A stretch of DNA of 64,000 nucleotides from the NCBI GenBank assembly GCA_037576195.1, contig CM075101.1, forward strand, positions 14,198,001 through 14,262,000. Reading direction: 5' to 3'. A program made the position numbers and the translations under genes. Origin of the DNA: Phytoseiulus persimilis. Its lineage: Eukaryota > Arthropoda > Arachnida > Mesostigmata > Phytoseiidae. Shown one piece after another: positions 27,101 through 40,600 of the stretch. A model generated the notes under the pieces. That model had not been told where the DNA came from, ran no database searches, and saw only the letters and a list, made by a program, of their open reading frames with translations. The first letter of the stretch is position 1, and the number at the start of each line of letters is the position of its first letter.

Positions 27101-28611
27101 GCTGCGCAACTCTCGACGTAGTCACTCGACCCAGCGGGCTGTACTTTGTGGCGGAGAGGGGAATGAAATTTTTGCATCTCAAGAAAGCTACGGCTGATGT
27201 TCGCAAATCTCTCAGACTCTCATCGTTAGTTGTGCTCCGTCCTTCCGGCTTAAAGTCGAATCGCCCCGCAGCCGAACCCGCCACACGGGCCCGCGGACCG
27301 ACTGACCGAGCGCCCATGCAGCCTGCAGGGCAGTCTGCGGGAGACGGGGAACACAGAGAAAGCGGACGGTCGGAAGTAAATGTAAGCAAGTTTGAAAGAA
27401 CGAAGAAAAAGCCAACATAGAATCTTGTCCGGCAGAGTCTCTAGTAGGGCTGATCTCTTGCTCGCATGCGACTTCTATTAGCTGCTCAGTGGATGAATCT
27501 GGGAATCAGGAGTTGTAATCCCAGATTTTGAGACGGACCTCCTAATTACGGCCTCAAGACTCTGCTGCGACGAGATACTCGCTCGTTTACCAGCTCATCC
27601 GAGCGACTGGCCGCCATCGCTGCAAGACCCGAGTTCAGAGCTGACCCTCTGCAGCGTGTAATGCCGAATCTAGCTGAAACTCCCACAGTTCTTTCCCGGT
27701 CTTGCTTCTAAGGATTCTACCTGGGAGGGGATCCGAGGCGGGAGAATGCAGTGATTGTTATCACGAACGCAATGGAACTGGCCGATTCTATCCGACAAAT
27801 TCAGCTGGGCTCTCCGTGGTACGGCAGAGAAAATGTAGATGCTGATGGCGACCCAATTTATTCGCCCAAAATGACGTGGTACTCATGTGTTCCTGTTTCG
27901 CTGGTAGCCGTCACGTCTTCCCGACAAGTTCGTCGGCCTCAAAAAGCAAGCGGACAGACTGACGAGAAAAGCGGTTTAGGGTGGGCTCATACAAGGCCTG
28001 TGTTGCGAAAGAGCACAGGACAACCGAGCTCGGCGAGCGGCTGGATGACGGAGGAATCCATCTCAGCTCACTTCCTAATTGCGGTTATTATTACTTGAGG
28101 CTTCGTCGTGGAGAGCCAGAACTTCTCTTGATCCCGGGTGCCGCCATTATTGACGTCGTCGTCGTGTTCGTTGCAGAGGCTTCCGTGGAAGTCTTGAATT
28201 ATTTTCCCATGAATCTATCTTTCTTACTCATGGCCGCGCCTCTCTCTGTTCCAGACACGGGTAATTAGCCGTATAATACCAACAACAAGATCCGCACTGC
28301 ACGGGAACATGTTCTAAAGTCGCTGCAACTTTTTCTCGAGGAGATCGCAGTCTTCTGGATTCTGCGCGAGGAAAAACGGCCGCAGCGACTGTCCTCATCC
28401 CCCGCGGCCCGTTGCGAACAACACACGCGATGCCCTCCATTGTTGCTGATGATACTCCCACTCCGATAGAGCCTCTATGGCTGTACGGCCGCCATCCAAC
28501 AGGTCGACTGGACTCCGGGTGGAGACGGTATGTCTCGCATTGGGACGGCCCTCCCAGTCAATTACCTCTCCTAACGGCTTACATAGGATAACACCCCTCG
28601 CCGATGTCGAC

Positions 28612-28650
28612 TGCATGGAGTCACACTCACCTGAAAAAAAAACAAGAATC
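28612..28650 (-). promoter_or_regulatory. Candidate recursive-splicing ratchet point RP2
   Basis: The minus strand reads TTTTTTTTTCAG|GTGAGT, with AG at 28632-28631 and GT at 28630-28629. A nine-T tract directly before CAG makes this the strongest acceptor-like site I noticed in the window, and it is fused to a consensus donor. It sits 14.3 kb beyond RP1 and 24.0 kb before exon 2. A second donor (GGAGAG|GTAATT, GT at 28565-28564) lies 65 nt downstream and could define a cryptic exon 28630-28566. Read in frame from exon 1, that cryptic exon has a TAG at its twentieth codon, so including it would end the protein. That is the behaviour described for exons that follow recursive sites in vertebrates. 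Confidence 0.6.
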
Positions 28651-31600
28651 GTTGGCGTTCTGCGTCAATAAAGTTTTATGGACATCAAAATACCCGACCT
28701 CTATTTAGGCTTGTGATTTTGTGGCTGTAACTCGAGCTGTATTGCGTCGTTTTGAAGCATATTTCTACGATCCCACAGATCCATGTCCACAGCGGAAGGC
28801 GTCACGAACTCTATACCAAGGACAGGTGGGCTGATGGGTCTTCCCAGGTAACTCAAGAGCGCGGCCCGAGTGGCCGCAACACTTCTACCTTCAAGACCTG
28901 ATTCAGAACTCAAAGCTTTGACGGCCCGCCGGAGCGAGAACAGCACGTCGCGGTTCCAGAAGAAACAATTATTTATTTCTCTACGTTATCACCATTCGTG
29001 TGCGATCAGACGTGCAGACGAACGGAAATTTCGCTCGGTCGAAACAGTTGTCAGACAGCAAAGCTCAACGTGTCGGCGCCAACGTCAAACAAGTCCTGCT
29101 ACCACCGATGTCGCAGAGCTCGTCGCTTACTGCAACACTTCTGTTCGGCTCCGCTCTTCCACGGACGAACTTCTGACATCTTTCTTTCTCGGAGTTGAAC
29201 GGGAATTTCGGGCTTTTCGCGCCGCACAAGAACAGGGACGACCTTCCGGCGACAAGAGCCATCAGCCTGTTATAATTGATTTGTACCAAGTCAAAACGAA
29301 CTGAATCCCCTTTTGGTCTGAGGTCTCGTTGGGAACTCGCTCGTTAACTGTTCTTCCGCTGTCTCTCACAATCCTAACGGAATCCTCCTCGAGAATCGGA
29401 GCGCACCAGTCGGAGCCTGGGGTAATTTTCCCGCGGCCAACACCCATGGGGGCTCGAGCAGGCCGTTTCAGCTGAACGAAAAAGACAGCCATAGAAACTA
29501 CTCGAGATATTGTTACGGAACTGCAAGTGAATGTACCACTCAAGATCAGTCATGATTTCCTCTCGTTGGAGGAACGAGTGTCGAGCCTGGCATCGAACTC
29601 TCATCATCTGCGGGTCACCCCCGAAGAGCAAATCTTGCATTTCAGTGTGCGAGGAGCGCGGTACAGCCGCACGGCTGGCGACGTCGCCTCTCCTGGGAGA
29701 TGACGAGCTGCTCCCTTATCCTGGAGTACAGCAGTGTCGTTTCGCAGCCTGTTTCACGTCTACTGGCAGTAGGTCCACCTTATGGTGAGCTGCCAATGCA
29801 TGCGGACAATGCGTAATCAATGCGGTTCTCTTTCAGCTACGTAATGCAGGAATCTTGTCTTTTCCCGGCAAATATCGATATGTTTCTCGGCCTCGGACGT
29901 TCGCCTGCTTCGTCGGAGGACCGCCTTCTGTGCCTGCTGCGCCGGTCGATTCCTCTGGCGATGAACTTCAAACCCAACCTGTCTAGACATTTCAGCCACC
30001 GTCGGTTCAAGAAGTTGGCTTCGTTGAGCGGCACTATCCCCCTCCCGGCACGGCCAGCTTCTCGACAGCTCGTTATGGCCCTTAAGCGGAGCCTGTCTCT
30101 ACCTCCGTGTTCGTTGTTCTCAGTCGCTGTTCGACATAGACCGCGTTCCTCTGTTCTACGGCCGTAAATCACAGAGACTTCCGTGCTCAGTGAAAGCGAA
30201 ACCACGCAGCTGATATCGAATGACACATTCATCGTTGCACGACCATGATCCTCCGCTGCGGTGCCGTTGGCGCTACCGGGCACAAGTAGAGCCCAATGTA
30301 TGTTGAAGCCCGGCTAGTAGCATTGACAGAGGGAGGACAGCGGAATTTCACTCGATCGAGGGCTCTGTGAGCACATCGAGCGCAGCGATTGAATGAAGCT
30401 CACTCGACCAACTCGGGAAGTGTTCGAGAGTCCCCTGTGAAGTTGAACTTGCTTCTTACCACGATACATCGCGACTGTTAGGTTGCCCGGACGCCAGCCG
30501 CTTCCGTTTCCCTCACCGCCGCGTCGAACGGTCGCAAGCCCCGCGCGATTGAATTATATGGCCTCCAATTCCCGAGCACGTCCAAAAGCCCTTAGCACGT
30601 AACCAAAGAGATCGACCAGGCAAGCAAGGAAGCGACTCCTTCTTCGGTACACATAGCCTTTTCCGGTTTTGATAGTTTCCTCGTCCCGGGGTCAGACAGC
30701 TCGCTCTTGTGAAGCAGCTGCCCGGCTGGTCAGCTCGCGAGTCCACAGTGAAAATTCACAGCGTAACTCGGCACAACGCTCGCGATCGTAGCGTTCGCCC
30801 GTCAAGTCGAATCTCGATGATTCGGGCGATATTTCGTTCAGCAGACAGATCTCAGGTGAGGAATTATTCGCGATGAACTTCTCAAAACGAAGGGAAGCGA
30901 GACCTCCACTCAAACTACAACTCGCTCAGTCAGTCTACCGCAATCTAACCATGAGCCGCCCGTCCAGAATGGAGAAAAAATAGACCAGCGCCTTTGTCAG
31001 CCTGCTAGACTTCCCTCCTTCAGCCTTACCCCTTCTCATGACATTGGCAGAGATGATGGCGGAGGAGCTGTTCGACTGCGAAAGCTCACAGCTGCAGAGG
31101 AAGAAAACCGGTCTCGCAGCGTTCGAACCGCTTGTTGGAAAACCAAAGGACAGATGTGGAACCTCCGAAACGGGTCGGGAAGATTTGACAAAACTTGAGG
31201 CGCGTTCTAGCTGACGCAGGACCTCCACTCGGCGCCAAATAGCTATGCTGGCATGATCAGCAAGTGGACTCTCGTTAAATCGTTCAGCACAGATGGAAGC
31301 GGATCGGGAGCCTCAGCTCATCCCGCAACGAATTTCGAGGGAAGAGGAAAAAATCGATGAATCGTCCGAATGCTCTTGTGGTAGAAAACGTGAGCCACCG
31401 GATTCGGAGGACAAATTCCGCTCTCAGAGTGAGGCAGCCGACCACAACGTTTTCTAGCCTTGTATCGTCTATCAATGGATCCACGAAACCTCAAGTAGCG
31501 GATATAACGCCTCAGATCCCACCACATGTCATTATCCAAGCATACTGTGGCGGGCACGCGGCCGTCCATCCGTCCGGCCGGCTCGCCGGCCCTATCCTGA

Positions 31601-34600
31601 TATCGTGTGCTCTGAGTCAGAGGTAATCTGTATGTAAATTTCCAGCATGGGTTGGTTGGTTCCTTCTTTCTTTGATCTTGTTGAGCTGGGACTCGCCTGA
31701 TCTGAACAAACCACTTCTCAAAAGAACCCTAATTTCAAGCAACATGGCTTGCTGACTTAGCTTGTGAGTGTTAGCTTGTTTCAAGATATTGCTCGAGATG
31801 CCGGAAGATTAAAGTTACTCGCTCATAGAGCATAGCTGGCGAGTCAGGCAACTACGCCCAGATGAGCCTCTACGGGCAGCAAAAGTTGCTTCAAGAGATG
31901 TCCATATGAATAACCCGCATTCCTGACGGACTCCCCGCGACCGGGCACCCGACGACGGTAAAACGATGCATCAGGCTCTACAGGTCGGCTTCTTCGCAAC
32001 CGTTGACAGTTTTGTCCGTGTGTGGTCAATCATCTAGTCGTCATCGGACTTCTCTGGATATTTGAATACAAGTGACGCCACGGCACATCCGCCAACTGGA
32101 CTGAGGCTAGAGGAGGCAAGTCGAGAATGTTCCAACATGAGTGCATCGATCAACTTGAGCGTTGGCTGAAACAGGTACAATTCAGTCAACTTTCCGGAAA
32201 ACTGCGGTTGTTGGCTGATCACGAATATAGAGAGAACGAGTTTTATAGGTCTCCCTCCCGGATCGCCCAAATCACATTCATCCTTTAAGAGGTTGGCAGA
32301 ATTTGTCAATTTTTCGTGGTTCCACGAAATTATGCGTATTCCACGATTTTTCCGACCGCGGTCCAACGCCGCTGCAGGGCGGGTATGCTTGAGTCTCGTT
32401 CCTCGAATCAGAGTGTACTGCGAGAGCCAAACTCGGATGAGAGCACAAAAAATCCCATGGAGAACATCCATCTCATCCAACGCGTATCCTGAAACCTCCC
32501 AGATGAGGCGCCTTCCACTTGACGCTATCTCTTATCCAGGAAGTTCGCAAATGTTTTCGATCAAGCCGATTCCATCCTTGCATCGACGAGCGGGAAACGA
32601 TCCGCGCTTCTGATTGCTCATTTAGGTCGACTACGAGGGCCCCCAATCTGAGTCATCTGATAGATTTCGGGGTTGCTCGAAGAACGACCGCAGGTAGACA
32701 AGAACCATGAGCTGAAGTCTCAATTGTATGATTGCTGAAAGTCGTGTACCCCAGCACTGATCTGTGGTCGACAGTGGTGGTCAACGAGTATTCGAGGGAA
32801 ACAGCGAGAACTCTCGGCGCGTGTTTCCGATCCGCCGACAAATAGCCTTCTCGCTTGCTCGCTGGGTAACGTTGGCGAGCTCTCCAACCCTAGAGGGCCT
32901 TTCAATGCTGCTCCGACACCTCTTCACCTCGGGACCGATCGAGGGACCAGCAGACGAACCGAGCTCGAGACTCACCGACCGCTGAATTCCTCACACGTCC
33001 CTATCTGTTACGTCTACTCTGGTTGAGAGAGCCGCTGAACACTTCTCCAGCTTATCTGCGGTTGCATTCGCTTCGGCAGTAAATTACAGAACATTTGCAA
33101 CGAGAACGTATTGCAAACAGATAACACCTGCTAAAATTAGAGGCATCCGTTCCTCCTTCCGAGCTCCTTGACAAGAAATAGAGTGCAGCTTCGTTTCAAA
33201 TTCGAGGCCAACCGAACCCCTTTTCTGAATGATAAAATCCCGTTTCCTCCGCCGGGACAACAACTTCGCTGAGAGGAAAAGGATATATATTCGACTGGTG
33301 GGCGGCTCTGGCGGCGATTAAAGCTCCTCTTTCTACCAACATTTCTCTCAAAAGCAGCAGCAACATGAGATGATGGTCTCGCGGAGAGGCGGAGGTCGGT
33401 AAAGTCGACGACGACTACGACGACGACGAAGAATCAGCGTCACGATGGCGATGAATGGCGCACTCGTTCCGTCGCGAGGGTCAAGACGAAGCCGGGAAGC
33501 GCAAGCCGAGTCAAGGCGGAGAGATTACCTTTACCGTGACGTCCCTCCATACGGAACATCAGGACTGCATATTCGAGTCCAAGAACACCTTGGAGAGCAC
33601 CTCAGAGAACAAAATGGTTCTCGTCCGCTGGTCCTCCTAAATGTCCGCGGCAACGGCCTTCGCGCTCGCTCCCTGAGGGCGGAACGACTTTCATACTTCT
33701 AACATCTTCCTCTTCAATCTCCCCTACTTCGCGCATTGTGCTCCTTAAAACTACCTTTCTCCCTCTCGTTCGGGGCGGAAAGCGCGCCGGATGAAAAGCA
33801 GAAGAAAGTTCATATAAAATGCCGAAAACTCATTGTTTTCACCACGAATGACGTCTTGTCTTTTGTTGTCACATAGTTTATTTTAGTGTGAGCCAATCCC
33901 TCAGAGAACATACCATCACTGCCGAAGACTACCGGTTCATTAACGTGCTGTCTTGTGCTTTGTCTCGAAACGTCATGACAGGACAACAATCCAAACACGA
34001 ACTACTGCATAAGCTCCATGACAGGTTAGAGTAGTCGACCAAGTGGGAGCTTGGATGCTTTGTTGATCGCTTAGGCTGTTCACCACCACAGCCGGGCGAA
34101 CTGGAGAACCACAGTCGTCTGGGCGAGGTAAGCCGACGATTTGTCCACTTGTCACGGGCAGGAGAACGGACCACTTCTGCTAAACTGGCTTTCAAACCTC
34201 TTTAAAACAGCGGAAGAATGAACGAGATCTGAGCGCCGCTAGAGCGCGGGAAGTCTCGAGCCGACCTGGATTTGAATGAGAGGAAAATCCGGGAAGCCGC
34301 ACCAGAGAACCTCCTCGCTATGGCGATTTCCTCTTTCGATATAGGACGAGAAGCCGAGACCGAAGCTTTCGTGAACCGAGAGAGTCGTCGTCGGGCGAGA
34401 GGAAGCTCCGAAGACATTGCGGGAACAAAGCCCCGTCCTAGCGGTGAGTTGTTGCCCTGTGAAAACGATTCGTCCTGGTCTGAGCGACTCCTTTTGTTAT
34501 GATCGGGACATTTACAGCACCCTCCGACCAATAAGATGCGACCACATCAAAGCATTAAACACAGTTATAAGAACCCCGTGTTTATATCCCCGCAAGGTCT

Positions 34601-37600
34601 GGGTCAGGATCAATTAGGCCGAGTGATCCGGGTCAAGCGAGGTGGGGTTGGACGCAGGAACCGGATCGCGGTCGGTTTCCAACTTCATCCAACTATGGGA
34701 CTCTCTTTGTGGCGACTTCTTGGATTAGAATGATTCCGGGAGGAACTTGCACGAGCGGCGTGAGTCCGGCGGGATAACCCATCTCGCTCGTCCGTAGAGA
34801 ATGCAGTTCGACAGGCCCGGCCGATACACGGGTATTCGAGAGCCTGCTTTCAGTGGTACACTGGAAAACGAGATTAACTCGGCGGGGAAACGGAAACGCC
34901 ATGTGTGTGAGTGGGGATGTTCGTGCGTATGTGTTTAAGCGGGCTTGATTCAGGATCAGCAGCAGGCTGGCTTGCTGGTCGGTCATCCAAACGTTCAGTC
35001 AGTCAGCTGGCCATCCAGACAAGTCACCGCCAGCATGCCAGTATCCAATGAGGCAACTTTCATATTAGGGCCAATAATGTGCTTCAGTCGTCTCCACGAA
35101 TAGCGTGGTACGTCTTCTCCTTCGGCTCGCTCTCTTTTTTCCCTCTCCGGCGTCGTGTTGTGCAGGGTAGGTATCGAGACGGCAGTCAGACAGCATTTAA
35201 TCAGCTTTGGCCCAATTAGCGACAAAGTGGGAACGAGACGAGAGAAACCGAGAGACGACACGCGGACGCGCTGGCTAACGGCCAGCAGCAGTACAAGCAA
35301 TGGAGGATGCCGACGGAAAAAAGGACGAATCTAACTCGCTGTCCCCCAGCCTGAAACTTGCTTTCACCACTCTGCGGGAGGTGGATGGAGAGGATTCCTT
35401 GAAAAACTGGCCTAGACGGCAGCCGGACAAATGTTCTTTCTGGACAACTTCGTGCTGCTGCGAATCATTGCATGTCATGTCAGGCCGCGAATGGAGAGGA
35501 AGTCGCAGGGCGCGCAGGGACCTCGCGTCTCCGGCCAGGGCAGGCCTTCTGAGAAGAGGAAAAACGACTCATGGAGGATCGGACGGACTCCGCCGAATTC
35601 CTGCCGGCCCAAATCATGCGTTCATGACTTCATCAAGACGACATTCGCTCGCGATACGCCTCCCCGGCGCATTTTATTGCTGTCATAATTTTTGACGACC
35701 TAATGAACATTTGTGAACAAGCTCCCTCCGCAGCGAATGGCCGGACGGGCGAGAAGGGGAGCGTTGCGGAAAGGTTCGCATTTTCTCCATCGACTTGCAA
35801 AGTGGTACCTCCTCTTCGAAGCATCCCCTCGGAGCATCCATGAATTTCCTCCGCGCGGCCCGCTGACGGGTGAATTTCTTCCGTGCGGTAACAAACTGAT
35901 ATTGTTCGGCTCTTCTCTCTAAGGCTATTTCCAATAACTGCCGCGCTGGGAGCGGAGCACTGGTATCATTTCCTCTCGGTCCGGGACGGTAAACGAACAA
36001 CAAGCAATGAGTCTCTCTGACCGGGTGACGAGCCGGAGTCAAATAAGGATGACGGTACCCTCCCGGCGAATGGATGAACGATTCGATTGATAATGAGTGG
36101 ATAGATTGATGGATATACGGCCGGGATCGATAGTCGGCGCCGGTGGCCCGAGCAAATGGCCAAGTTGATGAAACAATCGATGACCTCCTCTGGGAACACG
36201 TACTTTGCTCTTGTTTGTTGGACTGTCGGCTCACCCGATTCGCTTCGTCCAGTTGCCCCGTCGAGCCGTTCTGCTAACGGGCTCAGTAGCCGCGATTGTT
36301 GGTTCGCGAGCCAATTCTCAGCTCTTCCCCGGCAGGATCACATTCATCTGGAGCCCAACGCTCGAGACCAGCCTTTGTGAACGCGCGAACGCCTGCCACC
36401 CTGAGGCGTGGACCACCGAATACCGTCGGGTTTCTCAGTCGCTCACACAGGTCGCGAAATACACGCTCTATCGAAGGAGCTCTTTCGAAAGTCCTAACGA
36501 AGAGCTCACCTGTAACTACCGCCGCTCCTGTAGCGGGGGAAGCGGAACAGGGGACGAAGATGAGCCAGCGCATCCTTTCATGGTGATTGTGCGCCAGTCA
36601 ACAGTGAATGCCGAGGCAGAAGCTCGAGTCGACACAATGGATCGCAAAGGACGCAGATGAGAAGAATTTCATACTTTTTCTCTGAACACGAATTTATCGT
36701 GTGACGTCATTTGCTCCATTCCGTAGCACCGCTCGCGACAGCAGAAGCTAAAGCAGTGCTAGCGACGGCGGTTGATGCTGAAAAGAATTTCCTCGCGGTC
36801 GACGGAAAAGCGACCAGGGGCGGTTATGCGGCAATAAGTGGTTTCGCGCCCCCGCGCTCCTCGAGCTCTGAATCCTTTGTTACCCCGCTGGTCTATACCA
36901 TGATTTCCCCAATCCCCACCCAACGCTTCATCCACTACCCCAGCTTTCACCGTTCGCCCGTCCACCGGGCGCTCTTTCAGTCCTCTTGTCTGCTGGCTGG
37001 TGGATAGGACGGCTGCGACACCACCGCCCGGAATGCGGTGTGTTTGTGCTTTTGGTTGCTCATTGCCTGCTTGTTGAATGCTAGCGAGCTCGACCCGCAG
37101 GCCCGGATGACTCGCTGCCCTAGGTGGGAGCTCGCCGAGCTCACAATGAGGAGCGGACCGCGGCACGGCCCCGGCAGAGAGGCGGGAGCGTTTCACACGT
37201 TTTAATATCAGGCTCGGTCACCGCTCGTTGACGGGAAATGCAGAGAACGTCGACGAGCCGAACCGAGGTTTGCTCCTCACGACGCGTGCTCACGTGCAGC
37301 CTCTGAGTCGCAGTTGGCCTGAATGATACGGCATCAACGTAGCCAGCCAGCAAGGAGAACGGGAGACGAAGGCATAGCGCCACGGAATTGGGAACAGCAA
37401 AACACGCGGCTCGGAACGAAACTTCGAATTATTCTTCTCGGGGGCTTGAAGGAATAACGACTACGAGAGAACGAATAGCCTGACAAGAAAAAACACCAAC
37501 TGGAAGGGTTGCGAGGGGTGGCGAATGCGCGACCGCGACGTTCACTGTCTCCTCTCTCAGTTCGACCGAATTCAAAGATTGCGGATCACGTTTACTGAAG

Positions 37601-40600
37601 GACGACCGGAGAGCGGCCACTTTTCCTGGCCTGCTCCAGTCGAGGAACGGGGAAAGCCGAAAGTGAGAGCGGGAAAGGGGGAGGACAGCGCTCGACGAGC
37701 TCTCGACTCGAGAATTCCCGCCATCGTCTAACAATGCTCTATCTCAGAGGGGACAGGCTCGGAATCGGGAGGAGATCTCCAAGAAATGTTTCCCGGCAGC
37801 GAGACGGCGGCACTAGACGATCGTTACTCCCAAGGTCTCCTCCAGGTGTTCCTGCGCGGGCCTACACCGTGATTTCTGCCACTTTGTAACTTGTTGGGAA
37901 GCGGCGGCCGGTTTTCCGGGACTTTTCCGATTCCTTGTTCGGGCAAACAACCGGATTCTTCGGGTTAGTCCGATTCTTCGATTCTTTTTGTGCAAATCTG
38001 GATTCAGAACATGAGTCCCACGAGCCGCGCTCACTTTTCTACACCCACGACCCGAGTGAGTGAGAGGCGGTGGAATGAGTTTTGTTCCCAGGAATGCCGC
38101 AATAACTCTCAACTTCTGCGACGGGTGGATCTTACAATGGCCGATGTGACATGATGTAACAAGAGCATTTTTGAGAGTTGGCTCGAGCGAAAATCGGAGA
38201 TCACATTCAATTGCAACGGATGAATATTGTGCACCAGTCGGATGCTCATTTCGCCGCTGGCTTCTCTGTTCAACTCCGTCATCTACGCAACGTTAATCAC
38301 GTAACCCTCTTCCCAAACTCATTCCGGCCAGAATCTTCAGGGATGTTGCGCCCATACAGCCTAGATTGATGAACGGTGTTGCGTGGAGGATTTTCGGTTT
38401 CCAACACAAAGCATCAGGCAGCGTTGTTACCGCCACTGGAGTAACAAGTGTCGCAATCGTATCGCGATGTGTTGCACGAAGTTTGTTTTGCTCAGCTCGC
38501 TCGTTCGTCGCAAAAAACTCGACAGGCACAAATCGAAGAATCCCCTGCCACGAGATGGGCGTAGATTCGTTGGTCCAATCATTTAACGAAACGGATCTAA
38601 TTGGACATAATTGCAGCCGAGTCCACTCTCAGACTTTTAAATGAGGTCAACCGGGGCAGCGGGCCGCTGTCGAAAGGGAGGCATTCCGTGAAACCCTGTC
38701 AGCCCGACAGCGGTGCCAGAGGACGGCGCGTCGAGCTGAGGTGCGAGCTATGGAAGCGCGTTGCTTGCATGTTCGGGCATGTTCCGAGCTCGTTCGGCTT
38801 GGAAATATTCTTCATATGCAAGCGACCATATTGTGCGCTAGTGAATCCGCAACTCTCTCGGGAGGCAAGCGGAGCAACTTGACGTAGCCAGGCGGCCACA
38901 CTCGGAACGAGATTAACTCGGACGACGGCTTTGCCAAATCAGGATAGATCACGAAACAGGATAAACATTACGGCCGCCGCAGAGAAGCAGTGAAGCCAAA
39001 GTCACTCAGTTGACGATATAGCTATTCCGACGTAGCTTATGTCGGCGCGGAGTGCTCCGCGGGAACGGTGACATGATTCAGCGGCTGCTGTCCATGATTC
39101 GTTCCATTGAGATTTCCCAGGGAAAGTTATCCGGAGAACTCGCGGGCCTCGAAGTTGCTATCGACGGCGGACCCCGAGGGCTCCTGAAACGGTCCCGGCG
39201 TCGCTTCTCGCATAGCTGGAGATCCGGCCGAGCATAATGGGCTGACCATCGAGAGAATACAGAGTTGTCAACGGGTGGACCTCGAAGCACCCAGAGCTAC
39301 GAGTGGATGACATATTTCGGTATGCAGCACCACAACACTGTAGTAGCCATGATGACGACGCCGCCGCCGCCATAGTCGTTCCGTAAAACCAAGCCCATCT
39401 GTGTGGCCTGTCCTAACGAGAAACGCAATAGCGGCTCCGGGGGTCGACCCGATAAGTGCTCGTGATGGCAACGGTACTGGTCATTAACACTCGGACGCGC
39501 CTCAGGGAAATGCAGGCATGTGTCGTCGGGCTGCCGCTCGTAGACAACGGGCTGCGTCATTCGAGAGGAATCCTATCGGAGCCTCCGCGGATTTCTCGCT
39601 GAGCTGTGCGCTGCTATCAGGATCGTCAATCGGAAGAGCTGTTGTCCCCGCCGCTGCTGCTTCTGATTCATTCGTAACGTCTCTCTACGATGTGGTGGTT
39701 GATCGCTGCACCGAATCCCCTTCTCCCCTCCCTCGAAATCGATGCGAGCCACACCCAGAACCGTGCTTGGACCAGAAATCGCGTCCGGGTGGGTGGATCG
39801 ATACTACCGCCCCATCGACAGCGATCGAAAACTGCGAGAAGTGCGGGATCGAGCAACGCAGCGACTCGCGGAATGCTGTTGACGGCAAGACTAGCCCATC
39901 GAACAAAGGCCAACGAGGTTCGGCAACGTCGGCAGCAGCGCACGGCTCGCGAGATTGAAAACCGACCGAATCTGATCTGACTGCCGTCGCAGTGAAGAGT
40001 ATTCCGAGTCCTGTCTCTTCCGCAAGCCCTTCCCTCTATATCTTGCTCGCGCTGTCCTTGTCATGAAATTCGATACCCCATGGCGCTGCGCGCTCGGCCC
40101 TCGAGCCGGCTAGCAGTCTCGCCCTCATGAGGGACAGTGATGGGCTGCTTGGGCCACGCCGGTTAATCTCACCGAGCCGTCGGGGCGCTTTCGATTTCGA
40201 GCGATTTCGGCATCGTCCTCACTCAAATTTCCTCTGACTCCGGTCGGGCGTGACCGCTTACTCGACCGCATGCGCTGTCTCGGGCGCGACGGCCACGGCG
40301 ACCGCAAACAAATACGGAGGCCCAGGCCACGGCTTCAACCCAGATCGGCTCGATCCAGTCCGGCCGTCTCCGATCGCGACCTAATCCGCGGGATTAAGGT
40401 CGCCGCAACTTTCGTCATTGGCCGCCATATATCCTCTGCGCCCAACTCTATCAAAGCCCCGATTGACAGCAAGGAATTAGAGGTTGAATTATGAGACAAG
40501 CGAGGTTGTTGCGGGCCGCGAGCGGGCCCGCGAACCGTTCCGAAGCCAACAGATCCCACCAACAACGGTAACACGGTCGATGCGCGCGCCGTTGAAAAGC

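Larger units (their letters stand above)
4673..28628. other. Intron 1, third segment (RP2 to exon 2)
   Basis: About 24 kb, the longest of the three putative splicing steps. It holds the MITE at 12678-12930 and the weak exon candidate at 23925-24159. Weaker ratchet-like sites on the gene strand lie at 5768/5767 (TTTGGCAG|GTACGG) and 27721/27720 (CCCCTCCCAG|GTAGAA). GAC/ATC-type trinucleotide runs occur near 24865 and 25755. No other gene, RNA or repeat could be supported. Confidence 0.5.

Noticed and set aside
35300..35695. 131-codon plus-strand ORF starting MEDADGKKDESNS
   Set aside because: It has an ATG start and an acidic beginning, but the rest is Arg/Ser-rich like a shadow frame; both other plus frames and the minus strand are also open, and no splice or promoter signal supports it.
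34868..38925. 15-bp direct repeat ACGAGATTAACTCGG near 34870 and 38910
   Set aside because: One or two exact 15-mer repeats are expected by chance in 64 kb, and the similarity does not extend convincingly.
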